This document shows, one piece after another, positions 36,314-45,058 of a stretch of 64,000 bases of DNA; within the stretch, counting starts at the first letter, position 1; every line of letters begins with the position of its first letter. The stretch is from Rhodobacter capsulatus (GTDB lineage Bacteria > Pseudomonadota > Alphaproteobacteria > Rhodobacterales > Rhodobacteraceae): assembly GCF_005144475.1 (NCBI RefSeq), contig NZ_SWJZ01000012.1:38624-102623 (forward strand), written 5' to 3'. The translations under genes and the position numbers were made by a program. The notes beneath the pieces are model-generated. The model was given only the letters and a program-made list of their open reading frames with translations. It did no database searches and was not told the origin of the DNA.

Positions 36314-37117
36314 CCGATGCCCCGAAGATCCTGCTCGCCCATCATCTGAAGACCCTGAAGCTCCCCACCTTCTTGCGCGAGCATGAGAAACTGGCCCGGC
36401 CCCGGCGGTGCAGGCCGCCACTGTCTTGCGCGCCTGCGCGCGCAATGTGCCGCCGAGGGCGTGGATCACCTCCAGTTCCTGGCCCGCTTGGTTGAACTTG
36501 AACTGATCGACCGCGAGCGTCGGATGATCGAGCGCCGCATCAAGGCCGCGAAGTTCCCGGCCACCAAGAGCCTGGACAGCTTCGACTTCAAGGCAATCCC
36601 GAAACTCAACAAGATGCAGGTGCTGGAGCTCGCCCGTTGCGAATGGATCGAACGGCGTGCGAATGTCATCGCACTTGGCCCCAGCGGCACCGGCAAGACC
36701 CACGTAGCCCTGGGGCTTGGATTGGCGGCCTGCCAGAAAGGTTTGTCGGTCAGCTTCGTCACCGCGGCGGCCTTGGTTACCGAGCTGATGGAGGCCCGCG
36801 ACGAACGGCGCCTCCTGCGTTTCCAGAAGCAACTGGCCGCTGTCAAACTGCTGATCATCGAAGAACTGGGATTCGTGCCCCTGTCAAAGACAGGCGCCGA
36901 GCTTCTGTTCGAGATGATTTCCCAACGCTATGAGCGCGGCGCCACGCTCATCACCAGCAATCTGCCGTTCGACGAATGGACCGAGACCTTCGGCACCGAG
37001 CGCCTCACCGGCGCGCTCCTCGACCGGTTGACCCACCATGTCAACATCCTCGAGATGAATGGCGAGAGTTTCCGCCTTGCGCAGAGCCGCGCGAGAAACG
37101 GCGCAGAAACACGCTGA
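36310..37117 (+). pseudogene. istB: IS21 helper ATPase IstB, frameshifted near the start
   Basis: ATG 36310 overlaps the istA stop and opens MTDAPKILLAHHLKTLKLP, but after about 30 residues the frame is lost around 36395. The bulk continues in another frame (CAAEGVDHLQFLARLVELELIDRE...), with Walker A GPSGTGKTH and Walker B-like LLIIEELGF, where the family usually has Asp-Glu. IstB is the AAA+ partner of IstA. As written a full-length protein cannot be made. Confidence 0.8.
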
Positions 37118-37151
37118 CCAACCCCGCGCAAACTTGGCCCTGAGGGGCCAA

Positions 37152-37201
37152 GGCGGCCAGTCAACCGCCAGCTATGTGATGAGCGCGGCTGACTGGCCGC
37201 C
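37152..37201 (+). terminator. Inverted repeat after istB
   Basis: Perfect 12-bp arms GGCGGCCAGTCA (37152-37163) and TGACTGGCCGCC (37190-37201), 34 bp after the istB stop. Probably a terminator or protective hairpin of the IS; the T-tract is absent. Confidence 0.45.
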
Positions 37202-37283
37202 ACCCATTTCCATCCCAAACGCAAAGACCAAAGTGGCAGGTTTTTGCACCGCCGAATGGCAGGGTTTTACTCCGCCGTTGACA

Positions 37284-37603
37284 GCCTTTCCCTGCGGCCG
37301 CCCCCGGCGCGGCAGCTCGGGCAATTCGGCGCGCGCCCATTTCGCGACCAGGGACTCGTTGGCCCCGATCTCTTTGGCGACGGTGACGATCTTGGTGCCG
37401 GCCTCGATCTTCTGCACCGCCATGGCCTTGAGCTCATCGGGCCAGATCCGACGCCCGTTGTCGGCGGTGATCACCGGGATTCCCCAGACCACCACATCGC
37501 CGCCCTCACCCTCGTCCAACATCTCGACCTCCTTCGAACAGAGAGAGGGAGATCATCGCAAAACCCTTATTTCATTGGAACATGGGGTATATGCACCGCT
37601 TAC
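37284..37603 (-). mobile_element. IS66-type insertion sequence fragment with truncated tnpA
   Basis: A minus-strand frame starting at 37522 (ITADNGRRIWPDELKAMAVQKIEAGTKIVTVAKEIGANESLVAKWARAELPEL) is a helix-turn-helix transposase accessory protein of IS66 TnpA type. It stops being native at the IS21 edge (37283). On its other side GTAAGCGGTGCATATACC (read on minus from 37603) matches an IS66-type terminal repeat, which begins GTAAGCG. So one IS66 end was inserted in the cyclotransferase gene and later cut by IS21. Confidence 0.65.
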
Positions 37604-37841
37604 GAAACAGCCCCCCTTCGGTCTGCGCGCCCGGCTCGGGCGGGATCGTGGCAAAGCACACGGCTTCGGTCACCGAAGCATCGCTGAACCTGAGCCGGTA
37701 TCCGCTCAGCCGGGCCGGTCCCAGAAAGCGCGGCCCCACCTCCAGACCAAGCGAAGCCGACAGGCTGGCATGATGGAGGCAGGAGCCATAGGCGAAATAC
37801 AGGATATCCGCATCGGGCGGCAGGACGGCCTGATCTTCCAT
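37604..37841 (-). pseudogene. Gamma-glutamylcyclotransferase-like protein, 3' truncated
   Basis: From ATG 37841 about 79 residues are native: ILYFAYGSCLHHASLSASLGLEVGPRFLGPARLSGYRLRFSD. The YFAYGS loop is the signature of the cyclotransferase fold, which releases 5-oxoproline from gamma-glutamyl compounds. After TEGGLF the sequence is the IS66 terminal repeat and the frame stops at 37572, before the catalytic Glu region. The gene is the last of the operon that begins at 41227, 4 bp after the LysE gene. Confidence 0.7.
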
Positions 37842-37845
37842 GCGC

Positions 37846-38495
37846 TTACCCTTTCGCGGCAAAGGCTTGCCGCAGAACCGGATAATTCAGCGAAGCAAGC
37901 GTGTCGGCCCCAAGGCCCAGGAAGACCAGACCCATGACCCGGGGCAGGACGGTATTGGCGGCATCGCCGATGGTGAGCCTGCGCATCCGATGCACGGTCA
38001 GGACCAGCGCCGCCTCGATCAGAAACGACAGCGCCACAACCAGAATGCCCAGGGTCAGAAACCAGCCGCCCTGCGATCCGAGATGAACACCGGCAGCAGC
38101 GCCAGAAAGAACAGCGCCACTTTCGGGTTCAGGATATCGACCACCACCCCTTCCAGAAAGATGCGCCGCAGCATCTTGCGATCACTGGCCGGGATGATTT
38201 CGAAAGTCCCGGGCTTTTCGCGCAGGGCGTTGATGCCCAGCCACGACAGGTAAAGCCCCCCGGCCAGCAGGATGCCGGTTTGCATCGCCTCGGAGATCTG
38301 CAGCGAAATGGTGAAAACCAGCGTCGCCAGCCCCACATGGAACAGCGCGCCCGAACAGACCCCTGCGGCCGACATGATCCCGGCCGGTGCCCCCTGCGCC
38401 AGGGTCCGGCTCAGGATATAGGCCATGTCAGGGCCGGGTGTCAGATTGAGGACAAGCACGGTCAGCACGAATGTGCCCCAGAGTTCAGGCGTCAT
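37846..38495 (-). pseudogene. LysE/RhtB-family exporter with one frameshift
   Basis: The ATG at 38495 opens a LysE-type permease (FVLTVLVLNLTPGPDMAYILSRTLAQG, GGLYLSWLGINALREKPG, DILNPKVALFFLALLPVFISD). Near 38065 the frame ends early (RRAAGF). The expected continuation QGGWFLTLGILVVALSFL, with two more helices, is in another frame to 37846, as if one base were missing. LysE proteins export amino acids or derivatives. Either a recent inactivation or a sequence error explains this. It overlaps the GFA gene by 11 nt. Confidence 0.8.
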
Positions 38496-38967
38496 GATGT
38501 TTGCTCTTGTTCGGCCCGGGCCCTTGGGGCGTGTCGGGGAGAAGCGCGGAACCGCGCGCGGCGGAATAGGACAGGCGGCCCGGCGACGGGGGATCCCAGG
38601 CCAGCCGGTCAGCCACATGCAGCGCCGTCCCGGGCACATGGGCCTCCGGGGCGTCAAGGCTGGCCAGCGTGAAGTCGATCTCTTGCGGGCGGCTGGCGTC
38701 CGCAAAAGTCAGATGCGTGCCGCAGCGCATGCAGAACCCGCGCCGACAGGCCGGGCTGGAGGCATGGGTGGCCAATCCGCTGCCCGACAAGATGAAAGCC
38801 TCCCGATCCACGGTGCCCCAGGCGAGGCGGGTCGCACCGCTGCTGCGTCGGCACAATGGGCAGAAACATTCCGTCAGATCGCGCGGAGACTGCAGGATGT
38901 GATCGCGCAGCGCGCCACAGGCACAGCCGCCCTCGGCCCGGGTGCCGCGCAGCCGCCGCGCCAGCAC
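38485..38967 (-). CDS. GFA-family zinc-binding protein (CENP-V/GFA fold)
   Basis: 160 residues from GTG 38967. The zinc cysteines are arranged as in GFA proteins: GGCACGALRDHI, ECFCPLCRRSSG and FCMRCGTHLTF. The family includes glutathione-dependent formaldehyde-activating enzymes, but many members have unknown roles. The start is placed at the GTG just before the first Cys pair. It overlaps the sulfotransferase 3' end by 94 nt in another frame, more than usual, which may point to a disturbed end of that gene. Confidence 0.75.
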   Translation of the reverse strand: MLARRLRGTRAEGGCACGALRDHILQSPRDLTECFCPLCRRSSGATRLAWGTVDREAFILSGSGLATHASSPACRRGFCMRCGTHLTFADASRPQEIDFTLASLDAPEAHVPGTALHVADRLAWDPPSPGRLSYSAARGSALLPDTPQGPGPNKSKHHDA

Positions 38968-39596
38968 GGCCGGTCTTGCGCGGGCCAATCCAGCATCGCC
39001 GGATGAAAGGGCAGGCCCGCGGCCCGGCAATAGCGGCGCAAGCTCGCCTCGGGGTCTGCCGCCAGTTCTTCGGCGCGCAGCAGATGCAACGGGATCCCCC
39101 GGCTGTCCAGCGCCGTGACAAGCCGGTGCAGGTGGCCATAGCCCAGATCGGCCAGGCTCGCCTGCGGGCGCAGGGTCAGATGCGATGCGATGGCCCCCGG
39201 CGGGTCGCGGGTCAGGCAGGCGATGTCGCGCGCCTCGGCCAGCATCGGATGGCTGGCCAGACCCTCGAGCGCGGTATCCGTGGTTTCCTTCAGAAACACC
39301 CGGCGGTGCCGTGCCAATGCCGCAATGTGATCGGCAAGGGCGGTGACGCCGGTCAGCCGCACCCCGGCCCCCGACCCGTCCCCCGTCGCCCCTTCCCCCG
39401 CTGCGGGCAGAACCGCCGATCCGGTATCGGCAAGGCTGCAGAAGGGCTCGTGCAGGCACAGGAATTCCTCGCGCGCGGTGAAGGCGCGAAACAGCGCCGT
39501 TGACCGGGATCGCGGCAGCGCGAACAGCGCCCAAAGACCGGTGTCCGGCCAATGCCCGGTTCCGTCGGGCTGCCGCTCTGAACGGGCCGCCGTCAC
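38874..39596 (-). CDS. Sulfotransferase-family protein
   Basis: 240 residues from GTG 39596, which overlaps the aldo/keto reductase stop. LFALPRSRSTALFRAF is a 5'-phosphosulfate-binding loop (P-R-S-R-S-T), followed by HEPFCSL, RRVFLKETTDTALEGL and ACLTRDPPGAIASHLTL, the 3'-phosphate-binding region. Members transfer sulfate from PAPS to small molecules, or resemble such enzymes. The last 30 residues (CAAPGPRAAVPVARCAITSC) overlap the GFA gene and look unlike the family, so the true end may be earlier or altered by a frameshift. Confidence 0.65.
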   Translation of the reverse strand: MTAARSERQPDGTGHWPDTGLWALFALPRSRSTALFRAFTAREEFLCLHEPFCSLADTGSAVLPAAGEGATGDGSGAGVRLTGVTALADHIAALARHRRVFLKETTDTALEGLASHPMLAEARDIACLTRDPPGAIASHLTLRPQASLADLGYGHLHRLVTALDSRGIPLHLLRAEELAADPEASLRRYCRAAGLPFHPAMLDWPAQDRPCWRGGCAAPGPRAAVPVARCAITSCSLRAI

Positions 39597-40411
39597 TGCG
39601 ACCAGTCCGTCGGCTGGCGCTCCCGGCGATGCGCCCGCAAGGATGCCAGCACCCCGTCCGAAAGCGGCGGCTGCTGCGAGCGGGACAGATTGGCCCGGAC
39701 ATGCGCCTTGCGCCGCATCCCGGGGATCACCACCGCAATATCGGGATTGGCCAGAATGAAGCGCAGGGCCAGACCCGCCATGGTCTCTTCCGCCGGAACC
39801 AGAGGGCGCAAGGCCTCGGCACGATCGACGCTGGGGATCAGGTTCTCGGGCACGAAATAGCTGTTGCGCCAGTCGCCCTCGGGCCAGCTGCTGTCGTGGC
39901 GCAATGTGCCTGTCAGGGGGGCCTTCGTCAAACGGCACCCTGGCGATCACGGCCACATCCCTGTCCCGGCAGGCAGGCAGAAGCTCATCCTCGGGGGCCT
40001 GATCGAAGATGTTGTAGATCACCTGCACCGCATCGATCAGACCGCTGTCCACCGCCCGCAGGTCGTTCCAGGGTTCCCAGCGAGTGAGGCTGAGCCCGAT
40101 CCCCTGCACCAGACCGGCGGCACGCCAGCCCCCGATCGCGCGATGAAACGCGGGGGCGTCGATCCAGTCATCTTCCCAGACGTGGAACTGCATCAGGTCG
40201 ATCCGATCCTGTTGCAGATTGCTCCGGCTTTGCCCCATCGCCGCGCGCAGATAGTCCGCCGGATAGATGTCCTCGAAGCGATCGCCGCGCCGGCTGGGCC
40301 AGCAGCGGTTCGCGGGGGCAATCTTCGTCGCGACACGCAGGGTCCGGGCCGGATGCGCGGCCAGATGGGCAGCCAGCCAAGGCGTCCGAAGCGTCGGGGG
40401 GTCACGGTCAT
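39593..40411 (-). pseudogene. Aldo/keto reductase, internally deleted and frameshifted
   Basis: The ATG at 40411 gives MTVTPRRFGRLGW. The frame then shifts and LRVATKIAPAN...DYLRAAMGQSRSNLQQDRIDLMQFHVWEDDW follows, with most of the first 60 family residues (catalytic Asp/Tyr region) absent. A second shift near 39920 moves to LIPSVDRAEALRPLV, TMAGLALRFILANPDIAVVIPGMRRKAHVRAN, the NADPH-binding end. Three frames are needed to read the family, so the gene is very likely dead. It is coupled to the genes on both sides. Confidence 0.75.
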
Positions 40412-41227
40412 GACACGGCCTCTCGATGAATGATTGCGTCTTGCGCCCCCGCAGGGACGACAGGTCCGGGGTTTGCGGGCTCGGGGTTGGCGGGCGGCGG
40501 CCAGGGCAAGGACACGCGCGCCCCGCCAGGATCGGCGGGCGGGCCCGCAGGTTGAAACAACGGCGCCTCGGTCGCAGACCGCATCAGCACCAGCGCCCGC
40601 GCAAGCGACGGATGGGGCGTGCGGGCCTGCGCTTGCGCCAATCGCGAGGCGAAAGCATCGGCCGAAATCCGGGGCAAGGGGCCCGTGATCCCCTCCAGAA
40701 CCGTTGCAACCGGATGGCGGGCCGGATTCAGCAGCAGATGCGCGCAGGGCCCCGGGGTCGCAGGCAGACCGGCAAGGGCGCGCCTCGCCGGCGGCCGACC
40801 CATCCGCAAGGCAGGTCTGCACGGTCTGGGCAGGCCGCATCGCCCGAAACAGCCGGTGGAACCGGCGCTGATCATTGCCAAGCCCGACACAGCCATGGGC
40901 CAGCCCGGTCTGCGCCGCATCAAGACCCGTCGCGTCTTGCCAGGCGGCACAGGCCGTCACCAGCGCCACGCGGAGCGCCCCGGTCGTGTTCCAGTAGCCA
41001 TTCCGCAGCCGGGCCTGGGCGCGGGCAATCTCCAGCCCGATCTTGCCCAGGGCGGGGCGCAGATCCTGCCGCACCAGCGGCAGGCCAAGCACGGCCATCC
41101 GATCCAGAAAGGCGTTTTCCAACGGCTCGTCCACCTGGCCCGTATCGGCCGACCAGACGGTCACCGGCACCCCGGCCCGATGCAGACGTTCCACCACATA
41201 CCAGCAGGAAAGACCGCCTCCCGACAT
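40408..41227 (-). pseudogene. Argininosuccinate-synthase-like protein, frameshifted
   Basis: The start at 41227 (AAGGA 8 nt upstream; ATG 41233 also possible) gives MSGGGLSCWYVVERLHRAGVPVTVWSADTGQ, a PP-loop ATPase opening. NGYWNTTGALRVALV and LAHGCVGLGNDQRRFHRLFRAMRP match the nucleotide-binding part of argininosuccinate synthase. Near 40790 the frame shifts to GLPATPGPCAHLLLNPARHPVATVLEGI and ends at 40408. The total, about 273 codons, is far shorter than ArgG (about 400), so it is a truncated or divergent relative, not the arginine-pathway enzyme. First gene of the operon. Confidence 0.6.
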
Positions 41228-41233
41228 CACCAT

Positions 41234-41688
41234 GGTCCTTGCACAAAATACCACGCGCCACTCGTCCCTGGATGGAATTTGTTTCAATATTCCCGCCTGG
41301 CGGGATCAAGGGGGTCGCACTCGCCTGTCAACGGGCATTCGGCACGTGCCGTGGTGTCGATCCGGCAAAGGGTTTCGGCTTGCAGGCGCCAGCCCCGTTG
41401 CTTTCAGGCTTTCGGCATGAGTCAGGCTTCGGCAGCAGACCTGATCGGCAGGCGATCTTGACGGGCGACGATCATGTCGATGCCCAACATTCTGATAAAG
41501 ATGGAATATTTTTGTTGCGAAGGCAGGCCGCCGTGAATGGCCCGCGCTCATCCCTGCGGTCCGGTCACGCGACAAGAAAACCGATTTCGACATCCCCCTT
41601 GACGACCACAGGGATCACATCGCCGACGGCGATGCCCTGGCACCGCCCCCTGGACACGAGCCGACCGGATCTGCCGGAACGTTCCGGT
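41234..41688. other. 455-bp non-coding region
   Basis: I see no convincing gene, RNA or repeat here. It must contain the promoter of the minus-strand operon that begins at 41227. A local AT-rich patch near 41495-41515 (GATGGAATATTTTTGTTG) could be part of that promoter. Confidence 0.4.
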
Positions 41689-42237
41689 TCAGGCGGTCAG
41701 CAGCGGCGCGATGATCCGCTTCATCTCCTCCGACCCCGGCTTGACCGGCGCGCCCCAGGTGGTCACGACCTGCCCCGCGCCGTCCAGCAGCACCTTGTTG
41801 AAGTTCCAGTTCGGCACGAACCCCCGCGTCTCGCGCAGCCATCGATAAAACGGATGCGCCGCTTCCCCGAGGAGGACGACAGGCTCGCTCATCGGCACGG
41901 TCATCCCCCAGACGGTTTCGCAATAGGCCTTCGTCTCGGCGGCGGTGTCGAATTCCTTGCCGAAATCATCCGAGGGCACCGCAAGCACACGCAGCCCGCG
42001 CGGCCCCCATGCCTCGTGGAATTGCTGCAGATCGCCCAGTTGCGCCCTGAAACTGCAGTGAGAGGCGGTGTTGACCACCAGAACCGGATGGCCACGCCAG
42101 CGCGACAGGTCGATCTGCGCCCCGCCGCCAATCGCGTCGAACCGGAACACCGGGGCCGGATCGGCCCGCGCGACCGCATGTGCCAGAAGCGATATCCCGC
42201 CCGCGATGAAGCCGCGGCGCTTGAGAAAAAACGACAT
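41689..42237 (-). CDS. Tat-exported glutathione peroxidase family protein
   Basis: 182 residues. The amino end has a twin-arginine signal (FLKRRGFIAGGISLLAHAVARA), unusual for this mostly cytoplasmic family. The peroxidatic cysteine is Cys61 in VVNTASHCSFRAQ, and the WNFNKVLLD motif provides the catalytic Trp-Asn. It should reduce peroxides in the periplasm, probably with thioredoxin-like donors. It lies 53 bp after a TonB-dependent receptor gene and may be cotranscribed with it, linking peroxide defence to metal uptake. Confidence 0.88.
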   Translation of the reverse strand: MSFFLKRRGFIAGGISLLAHAVARADPAPVFRFDAIGGGAQIDLSRWRGHPVLVVNTASHCSFRAQLGDLQQFHEAWGPRGLRVLAVPSDDFGKEFDTAAETKAYCETVWGMTVPMSEPVVLLGEAAHPFYRWLRETRGFVPNWNFNKVLLDGAGQVVTTWGAPVKPGSEEMKRIIAPLLTA

Positions 42238-42290
42238 CGAAGCCTCGCTTTCAAAAGGCGCCCCCGGCGGCTGCGTCGGGGGCGCGATGA

Positions 42291-44855
42291 TTACCAGGTG
42301 ACCTGCGTGCCCAGCCAGACGCTGCGGCCTTCGACCCAGGGGTTCTGAACTGTCGACGGACCCGCGCTGTCATCCAGCAGATTGGCGATCTTCAGCTTGA
42401 GATAGGCCTCGCGGTCGCCATCGGTGAAGATCCGCGCCTGCGCCGAAAGGTTGATCTGCGCATAGGTCTTGAAGCGGTAATCCTCGAACACGCTGTGCGG
42501 CCGGTCGCCATGGGTCGGGTTGGTGTGGGTTTCATCGACATCGGTATCGCGCACGCCATCATAGGCAAAGTTGATGTCGGCGCCGATGCCCAGCCCGTAT
42601 TGCCCGTCCTTCCAGCTGGTCTGCACCTCGACTTGCGCGCGCACCGGAATATCGTAATTGCCCGTCAGCTCGCTGAATTCCGCGCGGCTGTAAGAGGTGC
42701 CGCGATACCAGATCAGGTCAAGCTCGTTCAGCGCGTCGTCGCTGTCGTAATAGCTGCTGGCCGAGGTCTCGTTGTCGGCAAAGACCCCGGAGACGCGCAG
42801 CCCGACACTGTCCAGATTGCGCAGCCGGGTCCGGTCCCAGACCCGGTCGTATTCAAGCTTCGCCTCGCGATAGCGGCTGGTGCCCGCGTTGGTCAGAAAG
42901 TTGATCTCCTTGCCATCCGCGCCGGTGCGCGCGGCCTGGGCGAACTGGTCGCGGCCGTGCCGATCCAGCAGGGTCAGCCGCCAGACGCCGTCGGACCAGG
43001 GATCATCCGCCGTCACCCCCAGCTTGATCTCGTCGGTATAGGGCGTGTCGAGCCCCTGCTGGGTGTAGCGGTACTGGCCGAAATCGTAATAGCTCCAGTC
43101 CCCGGTCGGGCTGAACCGCATCTGGTTGATCGCGATCGGGGTGTTGTCGTGGATCGCATAGGCCAGATAGTCATCCGAATAATAGCGGTTCAGGCCCAGA
43201 TCGACGCGCAGCGTGTCGCTGGGCCGGAAGGCCAGCGAGAGGCGCGGCGCGAGATCGGTGTTGTCCAGCACGTCATTGCGGTCCAGCCGCAGCCCCGCGC
43301 GCAGATCGACCCTGTCCCAGCTCTTTTCCCATTCGGCGAAGGCCTCGAGCTTTTGCGCCTCGACCGTCGTCGCATAGGCGGGATAGATCACCTTGATCCA
43401 GGCATATTGATCGGCGTTGCAAAAGGCGTCGCCCGGCGCGCAGATGCCGGCGAAATTGCGGTTGAAGGCGGCATAGGCGGTGGTGTCTTTCAGACGGCTG
43501 CGGCTGGCGCGGGTCTTTTGCACCGCCGCGCCAAAGCGCAGCTCGCCCCCGGCAAGGGCGCGACTGACCTTGAGGTCGGCGCGCAGCGTGTCGTCGTCAA
43601 GACGCTTGTCGCCGGTGAAGCCGCCCTCCATGCACGAGACATAGCCCGTCGTCAGCGCACCGACATTGCACCAGCCCAGCGCGCCATCAAGCGTGGTGTT
43701 GTCATAATAACGCCCGATCCAGTTGGCGAAGTAATCGACGTTGCTGTCATTCTCCACATCGTTGGTGGCATAGGTCAGGCCGGAGGTCATGTCCCAAGGG
43801 CCAAAGCTGTTTTCATATTGCGCCGTGAGGGTGCGCGCCCGGGTCCGGGTGGCCAGCGTATAGCCCCAGGCGTAATTCGACGCCCAATCCTGATCGTAAT
43901 CGGTGGCCGCCGCCGACAGCGAAAAGACGCCGCCGTCATCGGCCTGATGGCGCAGGGCAAGGCGCGCGAAATCGCTGGTCGAGTCCGACTCCACATCGTC
44001 GCCAAGATATTGATAATCAAGCTGCTTGCGCCCCCAGGCGGCGTTGCGGCTGACCGAGAAAAGCAACGCCGTGCGGTCGCTCAGCGGGGTTTCATATTCA
44101 AAGCCGATCTCGCGCCGGGTCCATTCGGGTTTGCTGCGGCCAAGCGGGTTGCTGCCCTCGGGGGTGCCGTTGCTGTAATGCGTCAGCGCGTCCGACGTAT
44201 AGCCAAAGGTGTAAAGCCCGCGCTTTTCGCCGGAGGGCTCGCGCAGGCGATAATTCACCACCCCGCCCTGAAAGCCGCCGTATTGCGCCGAAATGTCCGA
44301 GGTCTGCACCTCGACCTTCTCGATGAAGGCTTCGGGGATATACTGGCTTTGCGGATGCAGGCCGTAGATCGTGTTGATGCCGGTGCTGCCATCGGCCTTG
44401 TCAAGCGGCGTCGCCGCGAAGGGCTCCGCGGCGACGGTGCTCGAAATGCTGACCCCGTTCATCATGAAGAGGTTCTCGTTGACCGCACCGCCGGAAATCG
44501 ACAGCTTGGACGGCTGCAGGTTGAGCTTGCTGTCGGAATTGGTGCCGGTGTCGAAGGCGCCGTCCACGGTGCGGCTGGTCTCGTCCTGCACGCCCGGAAG
44601 CGCCGCGATGGCCGCGTTCACATCGCCCGAAACGCCGCCGAAAAGCGCGATCTCGCCCTTTTCGACCTCCTGCGCGCCGTCCGAGGTCTCGGTCTCGCCC
44701 GCCTTGTGGTGGCGCACGACGATCGGCGCCAGGGTCGCCGCGTCGCTGCTTTCCGCCTCCGGCACCGCCTGACCGAGGGCGGGCCCGCCCAGCAGCAGCC
44801 CCGGAACCAGGGGGCACGTCAACAAAAGGAATAGTCCGGGTGTCTTGCGCATCAT
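42291..44855 (-). CDS. TonB-dependent outer-membrane receptor
   Basis: 854 residues from ATG 44855. A signal peptide (LFLLLTCPLVPGLLLGGPALGQA) is followed by a plug domain (GGVSGDVNAAIAALPGVQDE, NGVSISSTVAAEPF, FIEKVEVQTSDISAQYGGFQGGVVNYRLREPSG), then a long beta-barrel ending in an aromatic residue (VWLGTQVTW). The plug resembles the CarboxypepD_reg-free oar/CirA-like receptors more than ferrichrome receptors; the ligand is unknown. It is divergent from a periplasmic binding-like protein gene and followed by glutathione peroxidase. Confidence 0.9.
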   Translation of the reverse strand: MMRKTPGLFLLLTCPLVPGLLLGGPALGQAVPEAESSDAATLAPIVVRHHKAGETETSDGAQEVEKGEIALFGGVSGDVNAAIAALPGVQDETSRTVDGAFDTGTNSDSKLNLQPSKLSISGGAVNENLFMMNGVSISSTVAAEPFAATPLDKADGSTGINTIYGLHPQSQYIPEAFIEKVEVQTSDISAQYGGFQGGVVNYRLREPSGEKRGLYTFGYTSDALTHYSNGTPEGSNPLGRSKPEWTRREIGFEYETPLSDRTALLFSVSRNAAWGRKQLDYQYLGDDVESDSTSDFARLALRHQADDGGVFSLSAAATDYDQDWASNYAWGYTLATRTRARTLTAQYENSFGPWDMTSGLTYATNDVENDSNVDYFANWIGRYYDNTTLDGALGWCNVGALTTGYVSCMEGGFTGDKRLDDDTLRADLKVSRALAGGELRFGAAVQKTRASRSRLKDTTAYAAFNRNFAGICAPGDAFCNADQYAWIKVIYPAYATTVEAQKLEAFAEWEKSWDRVDLRAGLRLDRNDVLDNTDLAPRLSLAFRPSDTLRVDLGLNRYYSDDYLAYAIHDNTPIAINQMRFSPTGDWSYYDFGQYRYTQQGLDTPYTDEIKLGVTADDPWSDGVWRLTLLDRHGRDQFAQAARTGADGKEINFLTNAGTSRYREAKLEYDRVWDRTRLRNLDSVGLRVSGVFADNETSASSYYDSDDALNELDLIWYRGTSYSRAEFSELTGNYDIPVRAQVEVQTSWKDGQYGLGIGADINFAYDGVRDTDVDETHTNPTHGDRPHSVFEDYRFKTYAQINLSAQARIFTDGDREAYLKLKIANLLDDSAGPSTVQNPWVEGRSVWLGTQVTW

Positions 44856-45058
44856 GCCCCCAGGGCGGCAAAAGGGTTGCGACCTTTCGCTGGCTGAGGC
44901 TGGCGTCAAAGCTGTCGTTACCGGCTTGGCGCGCGCAGTTCAAGATGCGGCACAGAGGATCTTGACCTTCCCCCGCGATCAAAGGCAGGGTTGCCAGACC
45001 CGTTCCCCAGCCGGCGCCAGGCGAGACAGGGCCCCTCCCTCATAAACGAAAGTTTGCC

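Larger units (their letters stand above)
34627..37283 (+). mobile_element. IS21-family insertion sequence (degenerate)
   Basis: 2657 bp. The ends are TGAGAACGGCGG on the left and CCGCCGTTGACA on the right. Each end carries two copies of a GGCGGTG(C/T)AAAAACC(G/T)GCCAC-type subterminal repeat: 34634-34654 and 34681-34701 on the left, 37233-37253 and 37256-37276 (inverted) on the right, as expected for IS21. It contains istA and istB, both interrupted. The bases flanking the two ends show no target duplication, and the genes on either side are unrelated. Confidence 0.85.

Noticed and set aside
42495..44834. 779-codon plus-strand open frame
   Set aside because: Antisense shadow of the TonB receptor gene.
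44856..45058. MerR/CueR-type promoter (TTGACCTTCCCC) between receptor and periplasmic protein
   Set aside because: The dyad GGAAGG partner at the expected 19-bp spacing is not present.
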